Of a stretch of 64,000 bases of DNA, positions 50,023 to 62,760 are shown piece after piece (the first letter of the stretch is position 1; each line of letters starts with the position of its first letter). Source of the stretch: Chondrosia reniformis (Eukaryota > Porifera > Demospongiae > Chondrillida > Chondrillidae); the NCBI GenBank assembly GCA_947172415.1, contig OX359202.1:2764001-2828000 (forward strand), written 5' to 3'. The translations under genes were made by a program, and so were the position numbers. The notes beneath the pieces are model-generated. The model was not told the origin of the DNA, searched no databases, and worked only from the letters and a program-made list of their open reading frames with translations.

Positions 50023-50523
50023 CAGTGCAGTCCACTCAATTCGAATCCGTTTTCGACAAAATTTCGTCTATTTCGAATAGAACTCCGGTTCCCTGTATAG
50101 TCCCAGTACATCAATTTCGTTGGGAATTTTCATTTATTTCGTAGAGAATACGGAAGTATTTCAACACAAATAAGCGAGCTCAAAGTCATTTAGGAGGTAA
50201 TCGTACTTAGCTAAATCATCATTAATCATTCTCGGTACCGTGTTATTCTCCAGCTATGCAACGTTCACCTTACCAATAACTTTTTCTGGAACGAAAACTA
50301 AAGATTATCGATCTCTTGGACAACGCTCCATCTGGAAAGAAGAAAAAGGACATTGCTATCGCTACTTGGCTGCGTAATTTTCTCTTTTTCATTATATTTC
50401 AAATGTATATTTGGTGTTTAGACATCACTTGGCTAATTTGTACTGAATCCTGATAATTCAAAATTCCTATTATTTCAAATTTTTCCTGATTCCCTGGAGA
50501 TTCGAATTAGGTGGACTGCACTG
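50023..50523 (+). mobile_element. pogo/Tigger-type MITE (internal-deletion derivative)
   Basis: 501 bp. Same termini and TA flanks (50021-50022, 50524-50525) as the copy at 44555-45987, but the interior equivalent to about 44620-45560 is missing; the junction falls at a short shared 'ggt'. It keeps the transposase helix-turn-helix remnant near 50286-50383 (LERKLKIIDLLDNAPSGKK). Flanking satellite on both sides is nearly the same as at the longer copy, including the rare 'acagctctgtacat' variant, so both lie in one duplicated satellite segment. Confidence 0.75.
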
Positions 50524-50525
50524 TA

Positions 50526-53500
50526 GAACATACAACTAGTATATAGAATTAGTAAATACAACCAGCTAATACAGCTCTGTACATACAAGTAATACATATA
50601 TCTAGTACATACACGTATATATAGTACATATAAATAGTACGTACAACTAGTATATATAACTAGTACAAACAACTAGTGCATGCACCCAGTACATACAAAT
50701 GTAACAAGTATATATAAGTAGTACATACAACTAGTACATACAACTACTACATATAACTAGTACATACAACTAGTACATACAACTAGTACCTCCCTAGTAC
50801 CTAGTATAATTAGGACTAGAATCTACAACTAGTATATACTACTAATACATAAAACTAGTACATGCAACTAGTACATATAACTAGTACATATGACTATTAC
50901 ATATGTCTAGTACATACACATATAACTAGTACATAAATATGGTACATACAACTGGTACACAACACTAGTTCACACAAACAAACACACTGTTCATAGAACT
51001 AGTTCATTCCTAGTACGTAGTATAATTTCTACTAGAACATAAAACTACTTCAAACATCTAGTACATACAACTAGTACATATAAAGAGTACACAACTAGTT
51101 CATAAAACTAGTTCATACAACTAGTACATCCAACTAGTACTTAAAACTAGTTCATATAACTAGTACATAACTATTACATACAATTAGTACATACAACTAG
51201 TTCAAACAATTAGAACACACAACTACTACATACACCTAGTATATACAATTTGTACATACAATTAGTTCATACAAATACTACGTACAACTAGTACATACAA
51301 CTAGACTATACAACTATTAATTAGTACATTCAAATAGTATATACACATATATATATAGTACATATAACTAGTACAAACAACTATCACCCAGCACACAAAT
51401 GTAACGAGTACATATAAGTAGTACATACAACTAGTACATACAACTACTACATATAAATAGTATATACCACTAGTAGATACAACAATTACACACTACTTAT
51501 ACATTCAACTAGTACAAATAACTACTACATTCAACTAGTACATACAAATAGTATTGAGTACATACAACTAGTACGTGCATACAATTAGTACACAAATAGT
51601 ACATACAGCTAGTAAATATAACTAGTACACAATACTACTACATAAAATTTGTACATATAAAACGTACATATAACTAGTTCATATAAACAGTACAGACAAC
51701 TAGTTCATAAAACTAGTTCATACAACTAGTAAATGTAACAAGTATCTAGTATATACAACTAGAACCTACCTAGTACATAGTATAAGTTGTACAAAAATCA
51801 ACAACTGGTACATACACATAGTACATACAATTAGTACTTACAACTAGTACTTACAACTAGAAACTAGTAACTACTACATACCAAGTACATACAATTAGTG
51901 CATAGAACTAGTTCAAACAATTAGAACATACAACTACTAAACACACCTGTACATATAACTAGTACCTAAAACTAGTTCATATAACTAGTACATAACTATT
52001 AGTACATAGAACTAGTTCAAACAATTAGAACATACAACTACTGTATACACCTAGTATATACAATTTGTACATACAATTAGTACATACATATAGTACGTAC
52101 AACTAGTACATAAAGCTAGTGCATACAACTACTACATATAACTAGGACACACACATATAAATAGTTTATACAAGTAGTAAATACAACTAGTACATGCAAC
52201 TAGTACGTACAACTAGTACATACAACTAGTACATACAACTAGTATCTAGTACATACAACTAGAACACACAACTAGTACAAAGCTAGTAAATACAACTAGT
52301 ATATACATACAACTAGTACACAGAACTTGTACATCCAATTAGCACATGCAACTACTACATACAACTAATACATACAACTAGTACCTAAAATTAGTAAATA
52401 TAGATAGTTCTGGTAAATACAACTAGTACATACAATTAGTACGTCAACTAGTACATAGAACTAGTACACACACCTACTACATATAACTAATACATAAAAA
52501 TAAAACTAGTTCAAATAAATAAAAACCACTAGAAATTAGTACATACAACTATAGTATATATATAAATTTAGTACATTTAACTAGTACATACAACTGGTAT
52601 ATACATACAACTAGTACATACAACTGGTATATAAATACAACTAGTACATACAACTAGTACATAAAATAATAGGTACAACTAGTTCTTATAACTAGTAACT
52701 AGTACATATAACTAGTACATGCGACTAGTACATACAAGTAGTACATACAACTAGTACATATAACTAGTACATACAACAATTACGCACTACTTATTCATTC
52801 AACTAGTACAAATAACTACTACATTCGACTAGTACATACAAATAGTATTGAGTACATACAACTAGTACAAACAAGTAGTGCATGCAATGAGTACACATAT
52901 AGTAAATACAGCTAGTAAATATAACTAGTACATACTACAAGTTCATAAAACTAGTTCATACAACTAGTACATGCAACAAGTATCTCGTAGATACAACTAA
53001 AACCTACCTAGGACATAGTATGTACAAAAATCAACAACTTGTACATACACATATTACATACAACTAGTACTTACAACTAGTACATACAACTAGAAACTAG
53101 GAACAAGTACATACCTAGTACATACAATTAGTACATAGAACTACTACATGTACCTAGTACATACAAATAGTACATACAACTAGTATAATTACACACAACT
53201 GATACATACAACTAGTACCTGCAAATAGGACCTACGAATCGTACTTGCAACTAATAAATACCACTAGTACCTACAACTAGTACATATAACTGGAACTAGT
53301 ACATAAAACTAGTACATACAACTACTACTAACAACTAGTAACGAGTACATACAACTAGTACATTGAACAATTACACACACCATGTACAGGCAACTAGTAC
53401 ATGCAACTTGTACATACAATTAGTAGATAAAATTAGTACATATAACTAGTACATACAAATAGTAACGAAAACATACAACTGGAACATTGAACTTCTACAC

Positions 53501-54881
53501 ACAACTTGTACATAAAACGAGTAAATAGTACAATCAGCTAGGACATTCAACTGGTACATACCACTAGGACATACAACTGATATATACAACTAGGTCATAT
53601 AACTACTTTATAATACAAGTACATACAAGTAGTTTGTAATACATATAACTATATTGTACCTACCTAGTACCTAGTTTAACTAGTACTAGAACCTACAACT
53701 AGTACATACAACTAGTACATACAACTAGTACATACAATTAGTACACACAAATAGTACACACCGCTAGTAAATATAACTAGTACACACTACTAGTACATAA
53801 AACTAGTATATATAACTGGTACATATAACTAGTACATATAAACAGTATATACAACTAGTTCATAAAACTAGTTAATACAACTAGTACATGCAACAAGTAT
53901 CTAGTACATACTACCGTATTCTCTGATACTAGTTGTTAATATTTGCTATGTACTAGAAGTATATTCAAGTGGTATGTTCTATACAGTATAATAATTATAA
54001 ATAATACATACAACTAGTATCTACTTCATACAACTAGTACCTTCCTAGAACCTAGTATAACTAGTACAAGAACCTACTACTTGTACATACAACTATTACC
54101 TACAACTAGAACATACAACCAGTAGATAGCTAGTTCATACAATTAGTATATACATACAACTAGTACATAAAACTAGTATCTACAACAAGTAAATATGACT
54201 AGTACTAGTCCATACAACTAGTACATACAACTAGTCCATACAACTAGTCCATACAACTAGTAAATTTAACTAGTACTAGTCTATACAACTAGTACATACA
54301 ACTAGTACTTGTAATTAGTACATATAACTAGTACACACATCTATCACATATAACTAATACATAAAAATATAGCTAGTACATATAAATAGTACATAAACAT
54401 AGTACATACAAGTTGTTTATACAACTACTAGTACATACAACGAGTACATAAAACTAGGACCTAAAACTAGTACACACCTACTACATATAATTAGTACAAA
54501 AATATATAACTAGTACATATTAATAGTGCATCCACATAGTATATATAACTAGTACATAAAACTAATACATGCAACTAGAAACTGGTACATACGACTAATA
54601 TATACATAAAACTAGAACATTTAACTAGTTCATACAACTATTATATACAAACAACTAGTTCATACAACTAGTATTTACAATTAGGTCGTACAACTATGTT
54701 CACACAACTATGAACTAGTACATATAACAAGTACATGCAAATAGTACATACAACTAGTACATATAACTAGTTCATAAAACTAGTACTAACAATTAGCACA
54801 TTCAACTAGTACCTACAACTAGTACTTTCAACTAGTACATATAATTAGTACACATATAATACAAATAACTAATATATAAAA
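50526..54881 (-). repeat. 13-bp satellite array, inverted orientation, with a flipped island
   Basis: ATACAACTAGTAC units. At about 53930-53990 the orientation switches back to the forward sense for about 60 bp, resembling the forward block near 1545-1605 ('gttaatattagctatgtac'). No gene seen. Confidence 0.93.
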
Positions 54882-55260
54882 CAAGGATTTCGCGTTTAAA
54901 CACTCGTGAGGCTGGCGTCCCCCGAATTAACTCCAACTACTTGGCTGCTTCACTGGGATTTAATATATATATTCGTAATACTAACATTTGAGGATGCTTA
55001 AGTGTCCCGATATTCATAAAGAACGTTGGAAAAGCTTCGTTAACTATAGCTTCCTGAACGCCGCCATTTGCAAAAACGATGTGTTGACGTATAAATGAAG
55101 TGTTACAATAGTTGCTTATGAACTCGTATTATACATATATCGATGTATAAAATAAGTGTTATAATAGTTGCGTATGAAACCGTATTATATATATATATAT
55201 ATATCTTACCGTAGCAATAAGCCGTACACCGTAATTGGCAAATGAAGACAATATAAGGGG
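54882..55260 (-). mobile_element. Element X copy 3, main part (split by the LINE)
   Basis: Reverse-complement of element X. It has the core 'gccgccatttgc' and 'tggaaaagcttcg', two half-units, a (TA)n tract near 55185-55203 and the start 'ccccttatattg' at 55260. The missing first bases (about 19 bp, 'tagaggctgccccaggcaa' on the minus strand) are found at 59593-59611 beyond the LINE, so the LINE inserted into X. Confidence 0.65.
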
Positions 55261-55271
55261 TTGCCTGGGGC
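55261..55271. repeat. Target-site duplication of the R4-like LINE (left)
   Basis: TTGCCTGGGGC at 55261-55271 is repeated exactly at 59593-59603. The two copies bracket the LINE, and the outer flanks join as element X, supporting an 11-bp duplication. Confidence 0.7.
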
Positions 55272-55307
55272 TTTAGAAACAAAAGCCTTAACGGAGAACC
55301 TTGTTAC

Positions 55308-55332
55308 TTCTTGCCTTAGTTTACTAAGGCAA
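55308..55332. other. Conserved 3'-UTR hairpin of the R4-like LINE (copy 1)
   Basis: CTTGCCTTAG-TTTA-CTAAGGCAAG, identical to the hairpin at about 29285-29310, in the same place relative to the 3' end. It is candidate template-recognition structure for the LINE reverse transcriptase. Confidence 0.6.
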
Positions 55333-55721
55333 GGAGTATCTGGCTTGGACAACCCTCAATCAGTTATTTTTTCCTTTCTTTGGGTTTTTTGCCAGAAGCC
55401 TCGGCTTTGCATCCTTCCGGCAGCAGCAGACAGATGCGTGTCGGCCGAAGTTGACCGTCATAATAGGAGGGAGTACCTCAATACACCAATCCACCACTGC
55501 TTTTCAGAGGTCGACAGGCAAGGACTGGGACAGGACTACTTATCGTCCAGGCCCCAATCCCTCAACAGATAGATGTCGCCTTAATATCCTCACAGCTGAA
55601 CAGAGAACAGTTCTCTGCATCGCTCTCATCACTTCTACTGCACCTTTTGACAGCTTTGGAATTTCCCTAAGGTCTTCCAGGAGCGTCTCCACTGTCCCAA
55701 AAGCACCAATTATCATCGGGA

Positions 55722-58700
55722 CTACCTTAATTCGGTAGCCCCTAAATTGTTTCCTCGTATCGGCCGCCAGCTTCTGGTACTTTGGAACTTCTCTTGCCAT
55801 CTTCCATTAATATTGCTGTCAGTAGGAACTGACATCTCAATAATGTAAATGGACTTACATAGCCGATCCTCAACCACTAAGTCTGGCTTTCTTTCTGTCA
55901 TTTCATCATCTGTAGGGATACTAGGATCCCACAAGATTTTGACAGCCCTATTCTCATAGACTGGTTTTGCTTCTAGTTTTTACCAGGGCTCTTCCTGCTT
56001 GAATCCATATTCTTTCAACAGTCTCCACAACACTATCAGTATCGCCCGGTCATGTCTCTCTTTGTAGAGAGAAAATCCCTTGGGCTCACACATATTTAGT
56101 ATGTGTTTGACCGTTTCCATAGCCTTGCCACATTCTCTGCAGATCAGGAGGTTAGAATTCCTCAGAATCGTATTTTGGTACCACCTAGTGTGCAGCACAT
56201 CATCTTGGGCTGCAAGAATCAGAGCCTCAGTTTGAGGTCTGAGTCTCCCCTCAGAAAGCCACACATAAGACTCCCTATTTGTGACTTGTCTGTGGTATGA
56301 GCCCTGGTGAGACTTTTTGGCTAGGTTACTTTTTAACCTTTGAGTCTGAGCCTCCCGGAGCTCACGTCCACTCTCCTCCATTCTCTTACACTATTTTGTA
56401 AGGGATCTGTCTTCAGCCACATTTCCGGTTCTAGTTCTATTCCGTGGCTTCTCAGTATCAATCTGGCTTCTTTCAAGACAGTCCTCCTCTGCTTTGAACA
56501 CTCCGGCCACTTTTGGTGTTTAACCACAACGGCTATGAGTGGATCATTGGCAGTATGGAGGTATCTTGCCAGATTCACAACAGCCCTGTCGTGATCCAAA
56601 GGTAAACTACAGAGCCCTCTACCACCTTGAGAGCGAGGCAAGTTCACTCTTTCAATTGCAGAGTTATAGTGATGACACTGGTTCTTTCTCATGATCTTTC
56701 TCACCATTCGGTCCAGCTTTGGAAGTTCACTTTGAGTCCATTTCAAAACTGGGTAAGAGTATCTCAATAGAGAGGCACACAACATGTTAGAGGCTTCTGC
56801 AGCATTTTTATCATTGAGGTGAGAGCCCCACACTTGGTGGAGTCTCCTCATCAATTCGTTGATCAAGCAAGCTTTGACCTTGCTGTCATCTACCTCAAAC
56901 AGTTGTTCTAGCCCTAGGTACTTATAAGTAGTACCTTTTTCAAGGCTCCTTATGGATTCTTCACTGCGTTCAGGGTTGTCTGGGCCAGCCAGCACTTTCC
57001 CTTTTTGCATGTGAGCTGTTCCACACTTTCTCACTCCAAACCTCATACCAATGGCATTTGAGGTTTTCTCCACACATTCCATGGCTTTCCTGAGTTTATC
57101 AGGCCCTCCAACATATATCTTAAGGTCATCCATGTACAACAAGTGTGACATGGTGTTCCTTTCCCCATTATGTCAGAGGGTATATCCTTTGGTTCTGTTA
57201 AGAACTTGGGATTTGGGAGCTATGGCCAGAAAAAGGGGAGTGGCGATAAGGAGTCTCCTTGGAAGAGTCCCCTGTTATATTTAACAGGGGTGCTCCTAAC
57301 CACCTTCCCCGCAGTCCTCAACTCAAGCACAGTAGGCCAGTGTTTGGAGAAGAGCTCTATAGACCTCCGGATCCAACCTGGGCACTTGATTGTTTTAAGC
57401 ACCTTCATCACTCACTTGTGAGGGACTCTGTCATATGCCTTCTCATAATCGATCCATGCCACACCAAGTGGCTTGCCCATAATTTTGGCATCTAGACTGA
57501 TTGTTTGATCCAGCAATAGACAGTCGACACAGCCCCACCTCCCTTTCCTCATTGCTCGTTGAGCCATAGGTAAAAGATCATTAGTGTAGGTGTAAGTGAG
57601 TAATTCTGATGCAATGTATGCTGTGACAGCCTTGTACATTGTGTTGAGACACGCAATAGGTCGGTAGTTGGCCGCATTTTTCGTGTCACCCTTTTTGGGG
57701 ATAAGGAGAGTGCGACCCCTTGTAAGCCAGTCTGGGACTGACAGATCTCCGCTCACCACCCTCCGTAGTACATCTGCCAAGGCAGACTGTGCAGAGGGGA
57801 GTGCTTTCCACCAAAAGTGTGGATGCCATCCGGCCCAGGGGCTGACCAGCTTTTTGCCTTTTTCAAGGCTTTCCTCAGTTTGGTCTCATCAATGCTATCG
57901 TCCCGATAGCATTGATCAGAGGAGGTTCTACCCACCTTCTTTTTGGTTTCCTTTAGCCATTCTTTCACCCCTGGGTCGTCTTTGTTGACCATACCAACAG
58001 TACCTACAATCTTTGTCCAAAAGTCTCTTACTACCTCAATTGAGGGAGCTACATTGGAGGTTGGAACATTGCCATTTATCCAGAACTTCCTTTGGGTATT
58101 CCAAAGGTGGTTTTATTCCTGCCTTCAGCCGATCTTCGCTCTTGTAGGGTCCAGACCCTGAGTTTCCCCAGTGTCTGTTCCCGAGCTCTGATCAGCACAT
58201 TCAGGTTTAATGAATGGAACTCCCTCCTAAGCTTTCTTCGGAGTACTTTCTGGCGTTTGGTCATAGGATTATTACTCTGTTGACGCGCTATTTCCACATC
58301 CAACCAGGCAAGCAGTCTTTTACACCTAAGGCCTTTGGCCTTCCTGTCACTTATGTGACCTTCCTGTCTCTTACTTCCCTTCTGATTATCTGATTTCCTT
58401 CCCTGGTTGCATGGCTGCAATTTGTAGGTTGTTTTTCCCTTCACAGCCATAGCAACAGAGTAGACTAGGCAGTTCAGGTGCCAGGCTGACCTAGGGCCTT
58501 CCTGCCACTCTTTCTCCACCCTATCATTGGCCTCCTGAAGCAGTGCCGTATCAACATGGTTGAACCGCACCGCCCCATAGGGTTTTCTATCAGAGAAATC
58601 TCCAGGTTTCTTTCGGAGAGAGGCATTTTTTGCTTTGCCTAAAAGTTGCATCAGTTGATCATTGCCACTTGTCCTGGGACAAGGATGATCATTTGTAAGA

Positions 58701-59487
58701 GTTTCAACAGGGGCTGCAGGCAGCTCACCATTTGTACAGTCACAGCCTGAACTTGGTGAAGCTCCCCCTGCCCCTGGGCTCCCACACCTTCCTCCACAGT
58801 CTCAGTTAGGGTGGCTAAACCACCAGAGTCAGGTTCCACAAGCTTTAGTCTCAAGAGACCTTCACCTCTTCGGATTCTACTAATTCTCGTAGTTAGCGCT
58901 ACCTTTGTGGTTTTATGGTCTGGCATTTTAGCATTCCAAGACTGGTACAACCGCTCGGCATACCGCTTTTCCATTGGCTTACTTTCTTGGTAGAGTTCCA
59001 TGAGGATATTATCCCTCTGAAGGTTCCAGATCACCCCTTGGATCCTTCTCCTTCTAGAGGCACTTTGTGGTGCAGCATTAACTAAATCTAAATCTCGGCT
59101 ACCAGTTACTTGCAGTACTCAGTCTCCTACCAAGTTCCTTTTGGCTTGGAAGGCAAGGGTTCGACCTGTCTGAGGCAAATGTGGGCATTTGCTCAGCCAT
59201 TCGCGCTCTAAACGCTTCTGATAGCCACCTCTTTTGGGTTCAGAATGCTCATAGCAATCAATTAGTGCCCTAACCATTTCCTCGGTCCATAGGGCTGGTT
59301 GGCCCGTCATGGGGACCAAAGAAAGGCTATTACATTCAGGTACATCTACCTGTGAGGCACCAGTGGAATCACCGATTCTGGATGACCCAGGGTTTTCTTC
59401 ACCACTGGTGCACCTAGGCCACAGCCTGTCTTGAAAATTGTCATTCTCATGGCGCAACGTAACCCAGTGAAGCTGCCAGACGGGGGG
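55722..59487 (-). pseudogene. R4-like LINE polyprotein, decayed
   Basis: Order on the minus strand: PPVWQLHW start after TAA near 59487, without ATG in frame; Myb-like ALWTEEMVRALIDCYEHSE near 59300; linker; RT motifs LLIPKKGDTKNAANYRPIAC near 57700, IDYEKAYDRVPH near 57440 (first catalytic Asp), GLFQGDSLSPL near 57260, YMDD near 57135 (intact), YKYLGLEQ near 56920; CRECGKAM...HILNMC zinc knuckle near 56130; endonuclease ERKPDLVV...YIIEMSVPTD near 55880. Lesions include TGA at about 59119, shifts near 58790, 58080 and 57820, TGA 57414-57412, a shift near 57220, a shift near 56390 and TAA near 55980. The last is shared with the other copy. The product would nick target DNA and reverse-transcribe its own RNA. 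It is inactive here. Confidence 0.8.
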
Positions 59488-59592
59488 TTAGCCCATGCTG
59501 ATAGGGAGGCTGATTTAGCCACAGGATGCCAAATGAGGGGCTAAGCACCCTGCTCTTGTCAACTCGGAACCACAGCCTCCAATTCCAACGAC

Positions 59593-59611
59593 TTGCCTGG
59601 GGCAGCCTCTA
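59593..59611 (-). repeat. Right target duplication and distal fragment of element X
   Basis: TTGCCTGGGGC (59593-59603) is the second copy of the LINE target duplication. It is followed by 'agcctcta', which on the minus strand is the 'tagaggct' start of element X, as seen in copy 1 at about 18008. Confidence 0.6.
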
Positions 59612-61592
59612 AATATAACTAGTTCAAATAAATAGTGCATCCACCTAGTACATACAAGTAGTACAAAGAACTAGTAAAGACAACTAGAAACCACTACATA
59701 CAACTGGTAAATACATACAACTAGTACACACATACAACTAGTTCATACAACTAGTTACTAGTACATATAACTAGTACATGCTACTTGTACATACAACTAA
59801 TATATACAACTAGTAAATACAACTGCTTCATAAAACTAGTATATAGCTAGTACAAAGAACTAGTGCATACATCTTGTACATAAAACTGGTTCATATCCAG
59901 TACACACAACTAGTACATACAACTAGTACATAGAATTAGTAAATACAACCAGCTAATACAGCTAGTATATACAAGTAGTACATATACCTAGTACATATAC
60001 ATATATATAGTACATATAAATAGTACATACACCTAGTATATATAACTAGTACAAACAACTAGTACACACACCCAGTACATGCAAATATAACGAGTGCATA
60101 TAAGTAGTACATACAACTAGTACATGCAACTAGTACATATAAATAGTACATACATCTATTACCAGTAAATACACATATAACTGAAACTTATAAAAGTATA
60201 TACACATAGTACATACAATTAGTATATACAACTAGTACATACAATTATAAACTAGTATATACAACTAGTTCAAAGAACGAGTACATAATATTAGAACGTA
60301 TAACTTGTATAAACAACTAGTGCATAGCTAATATTTATAACTAGTATATACATAAAACTATTACATACAGCTAGTACCTACAACTACTAAATATAACTAG
60401 GACTAGTACATAAAACTAGTGAATACAACTATTACCTACAATTAGTACATACAACTAGGACATGCAATTAGTACAAACAACTAGTACATTCAACTAGTCC
60501 ATACAACTAGGACAAACAACTAGGACATGTAACTAGTACATACATCTACTACATATAATCAGTAAATACACATATAACTGGAACTTATAAAAAGTATATA
60601 CACTTAGTACATACAATTAGTAGATACAACTAGTACATACAACTATAAACTAGTATATACAACTAGTTCATAGAACTAGTACATAATACTAGAATGTACA
60701 ACTTGTATAAACAACTAGTGCATAGCTATTATTTATAACTAGTATATACATACAACTAGTACATACAACTGGTACATACAACTGGTACATAACTAGTACA
60801 TACAAGCAGTACATTCAAATAGAACAAAAATTAGTACATACAACTATTACATACAACTTTTACATACAGCTAGTACCTACTACTACTAAATATAACTAGG
60901 ACTAGTGCATAAAACTAGTGAATACAACTAGTACATACAATTAGTACACACAACTAGGACATGCAATTAGTACAAACAACTCGTACATATATACAAAATA
61001 GTCCCCACAACTATATAGTACATACAATTAGTACATACAACTAGTACATTCAATTAGTCCATACAACTAGTACATTCAATTAGTCCATACAACTACGACA
61101 AACAGCTAGGACATATAACTAATACATACACCTACTACATATTACTAGTAAATACACATACCTTGTAATTATAAATAGTACATACGACTAGTACATATAT
61201 ACAACTAATAGATAAAACTAGTTCATACAACTAGGACATAAAACTAGCACATAAAACTAGTATATAAAACTAGTACATACAACTAGTACATACAACTAGA
61301 AACTAGTATATACAACTAGCTCACAGAATGAGTACATAATTCTAGAACGTACAACTTGTATACTCCAATAGTACATAACTACTACACACAACTCAACACA
61401 TTCAAGTACAAGCACATACAAGTACAAGAACCTACCACTTGTACATACAACTAGTACATACAACTAGAACATACAACCAGTACATAGCTAGTACATACAA
61501 CTAGTATATACATACAACTAGTACATACAACTAGTACATACAACTATTACCTACAACTAGTAAATATAACTAGTACATACAAGTAGTATATA
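59612..61592 (-). repeat. 13-bp satellite array, inverted orientation
   Basis: ATACAACTAGTAC units. Two similar blocks of about 440 bp (near 60160-60420 and 60545-60920, both with 'aacttataaa' and 'gcatagctattatttataac'-like variants) indicate a tandem higher-order duplication. No gene seen. Confidence 0.95.
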
Positions 61593-61649
61593 CAATGGAA
61601 AAACCTCCTTATGGACCTACCTCCTTAGAACCATTCCACAGTGTGGTCT

Positions 61650-62760
61650 CTGCCTTCAGCCTCTGGAGAATGTCATCCACCAAAAGTTCATCCCTGCACT
61701 GACTGGACGATCGCCTTGCTCAAAAGTGGGAAGAGCACTACTGGCCCTCCCAGCAAGACTGGGGGGAATGGGTCTTGTGAACCCAGTCGCAGTGTGCAAC
61801 CATGAGCATGAAGCATCCAAACAGGTAACAGCCCCCCTGGTTAATTCCATCATTGCACAGGAAACCACCTTCACAGCGGACCCTACAGCAAACAACCTGG
61901 CCAAGGCTGCAGTGAGAAAAGCAAGGATTGAAAGGCAAACAGACGAGACAAATGAGTCTACGACTAGCTGCAACCAGCAACATGTAGATTGCTCGAATGT
62001 GCTAGCAAGACAGGTGCATCATCTTGGATTTCCACTCTCCCTGTTGAAGAGCATGGTTTCTGCCTCAGCAAGGGTGCCTTAAGGGATGCCATCAGCTTGC
62101 GCCACGGCTGGACCATACAGAACGTGAGTTCAACATGTGCATGTGGTACTCCATTCTCAGTTGATCACAAAATGTCTTGCCACAAGGGTGGTCTACCTAC
62201 CCTACGGCACAATGCGATCCGTGACTTAGCGGCAGAACTGGTGAGCGAAGTATGCCACAACGTTTCTGTGGAGCCAGGGCTGCAGGCCCTAGATGGTGAG
62301 CACATCCGACCACGTACCGCCAATAGGGAGGATGGGGCAAGACTGGACATCAGAGCAAACGGTCAGGAGGCCTTTTTTGACGTAAAGGTTTTCCACCCAA
62401 ATGCCCCCACCTACCGCAACAGAGACCTGGCAGCTCTGTATAAAATGCATGAAGGAATCAAGAAGAGAGAGTATGGCGAAAGAGTGAGGGAAGTTGAACG
62501 AGGAGTGTTCAACCCCCTAGTCTTGTCAACAACAGGGGGTGTGGCAAGAGTGCACTGTCTTTTTCAGAAGGGTGGCTGATGCCATTGCAAAGAAAAGAAA
62601 ACTGCACTACTCCCAAGTGATGGGGTGGCTTCGATGTAGGACCTCATTCGCATTGATCAGATCAGCAATCATGGAGATCAGAGGCTCCAGATCCAAAAGA
62701 CCATGTGGTTTCACCAGCGACATCCCCCTTGCCACCTCTGAGGGCAAGGTTCGTCCTTAG
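61650..62760 (+). pseudogene. LINE polyprotein C-terminus (RT thumb, zinc knuckle, restriction-like endonuclease)
   Basis: The frame shows ALLALPARLGGMGLVNPVA near 61740 (post-RT thumb region), a Cys/His motif CACGTPFSVDHKMSCHKGG near 62140, and a probable PD-(D/E)XK core with DGARLDI near 62330 and FFDVKVFHPNAP near 62380, then a basic tail ending near WLRCRTSFALIRSAIM. Two shifts break it, near 61985 and near 62540. Several animal elements carry this arrangement, but I cannot name the clade with confidence. Minus-strand frames here are shadows. Not functional. Confidence 0.65.

Larger units (their letters stand above)
55272..59592 (-). mobile_element. R4/Dong-like LINE, near full length (4.3 kb)
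   Basis: Minus-strand non-LTR retrotransposon with one long decayed reading frame, running from a Myb-like N-terminal region through reverse transcriptase and a Cys/His knuckle to a restriction-like endonuclease, then a 3' UTR with a perfect hairpin. It is flanked by an 11-bp direct repeat. The domain order (RT upstream of a C-terminal PD-(D/E)XK endonuclease) is that of the older, often site-specific LINE clades; RT motifs fit R4/Dong best, by recognition only. A truncated sister copy lies at 29256-31198. Confidence 0.8.

Noticed and set aside
55451..55738. Plus-strand frames over the R4-like LINE 3' end (also 29323-29550, 56340-56594, 57668-57988)
   Set aside because: Antisense to the LINE polyprotein and its 3' UTR; no independent motif.
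61656..61983. Minus-strand frames opposite the plus-strand LINE fragment
   Set aside because: Shadows of the reverse-transcriptase thumb and linker coding region.
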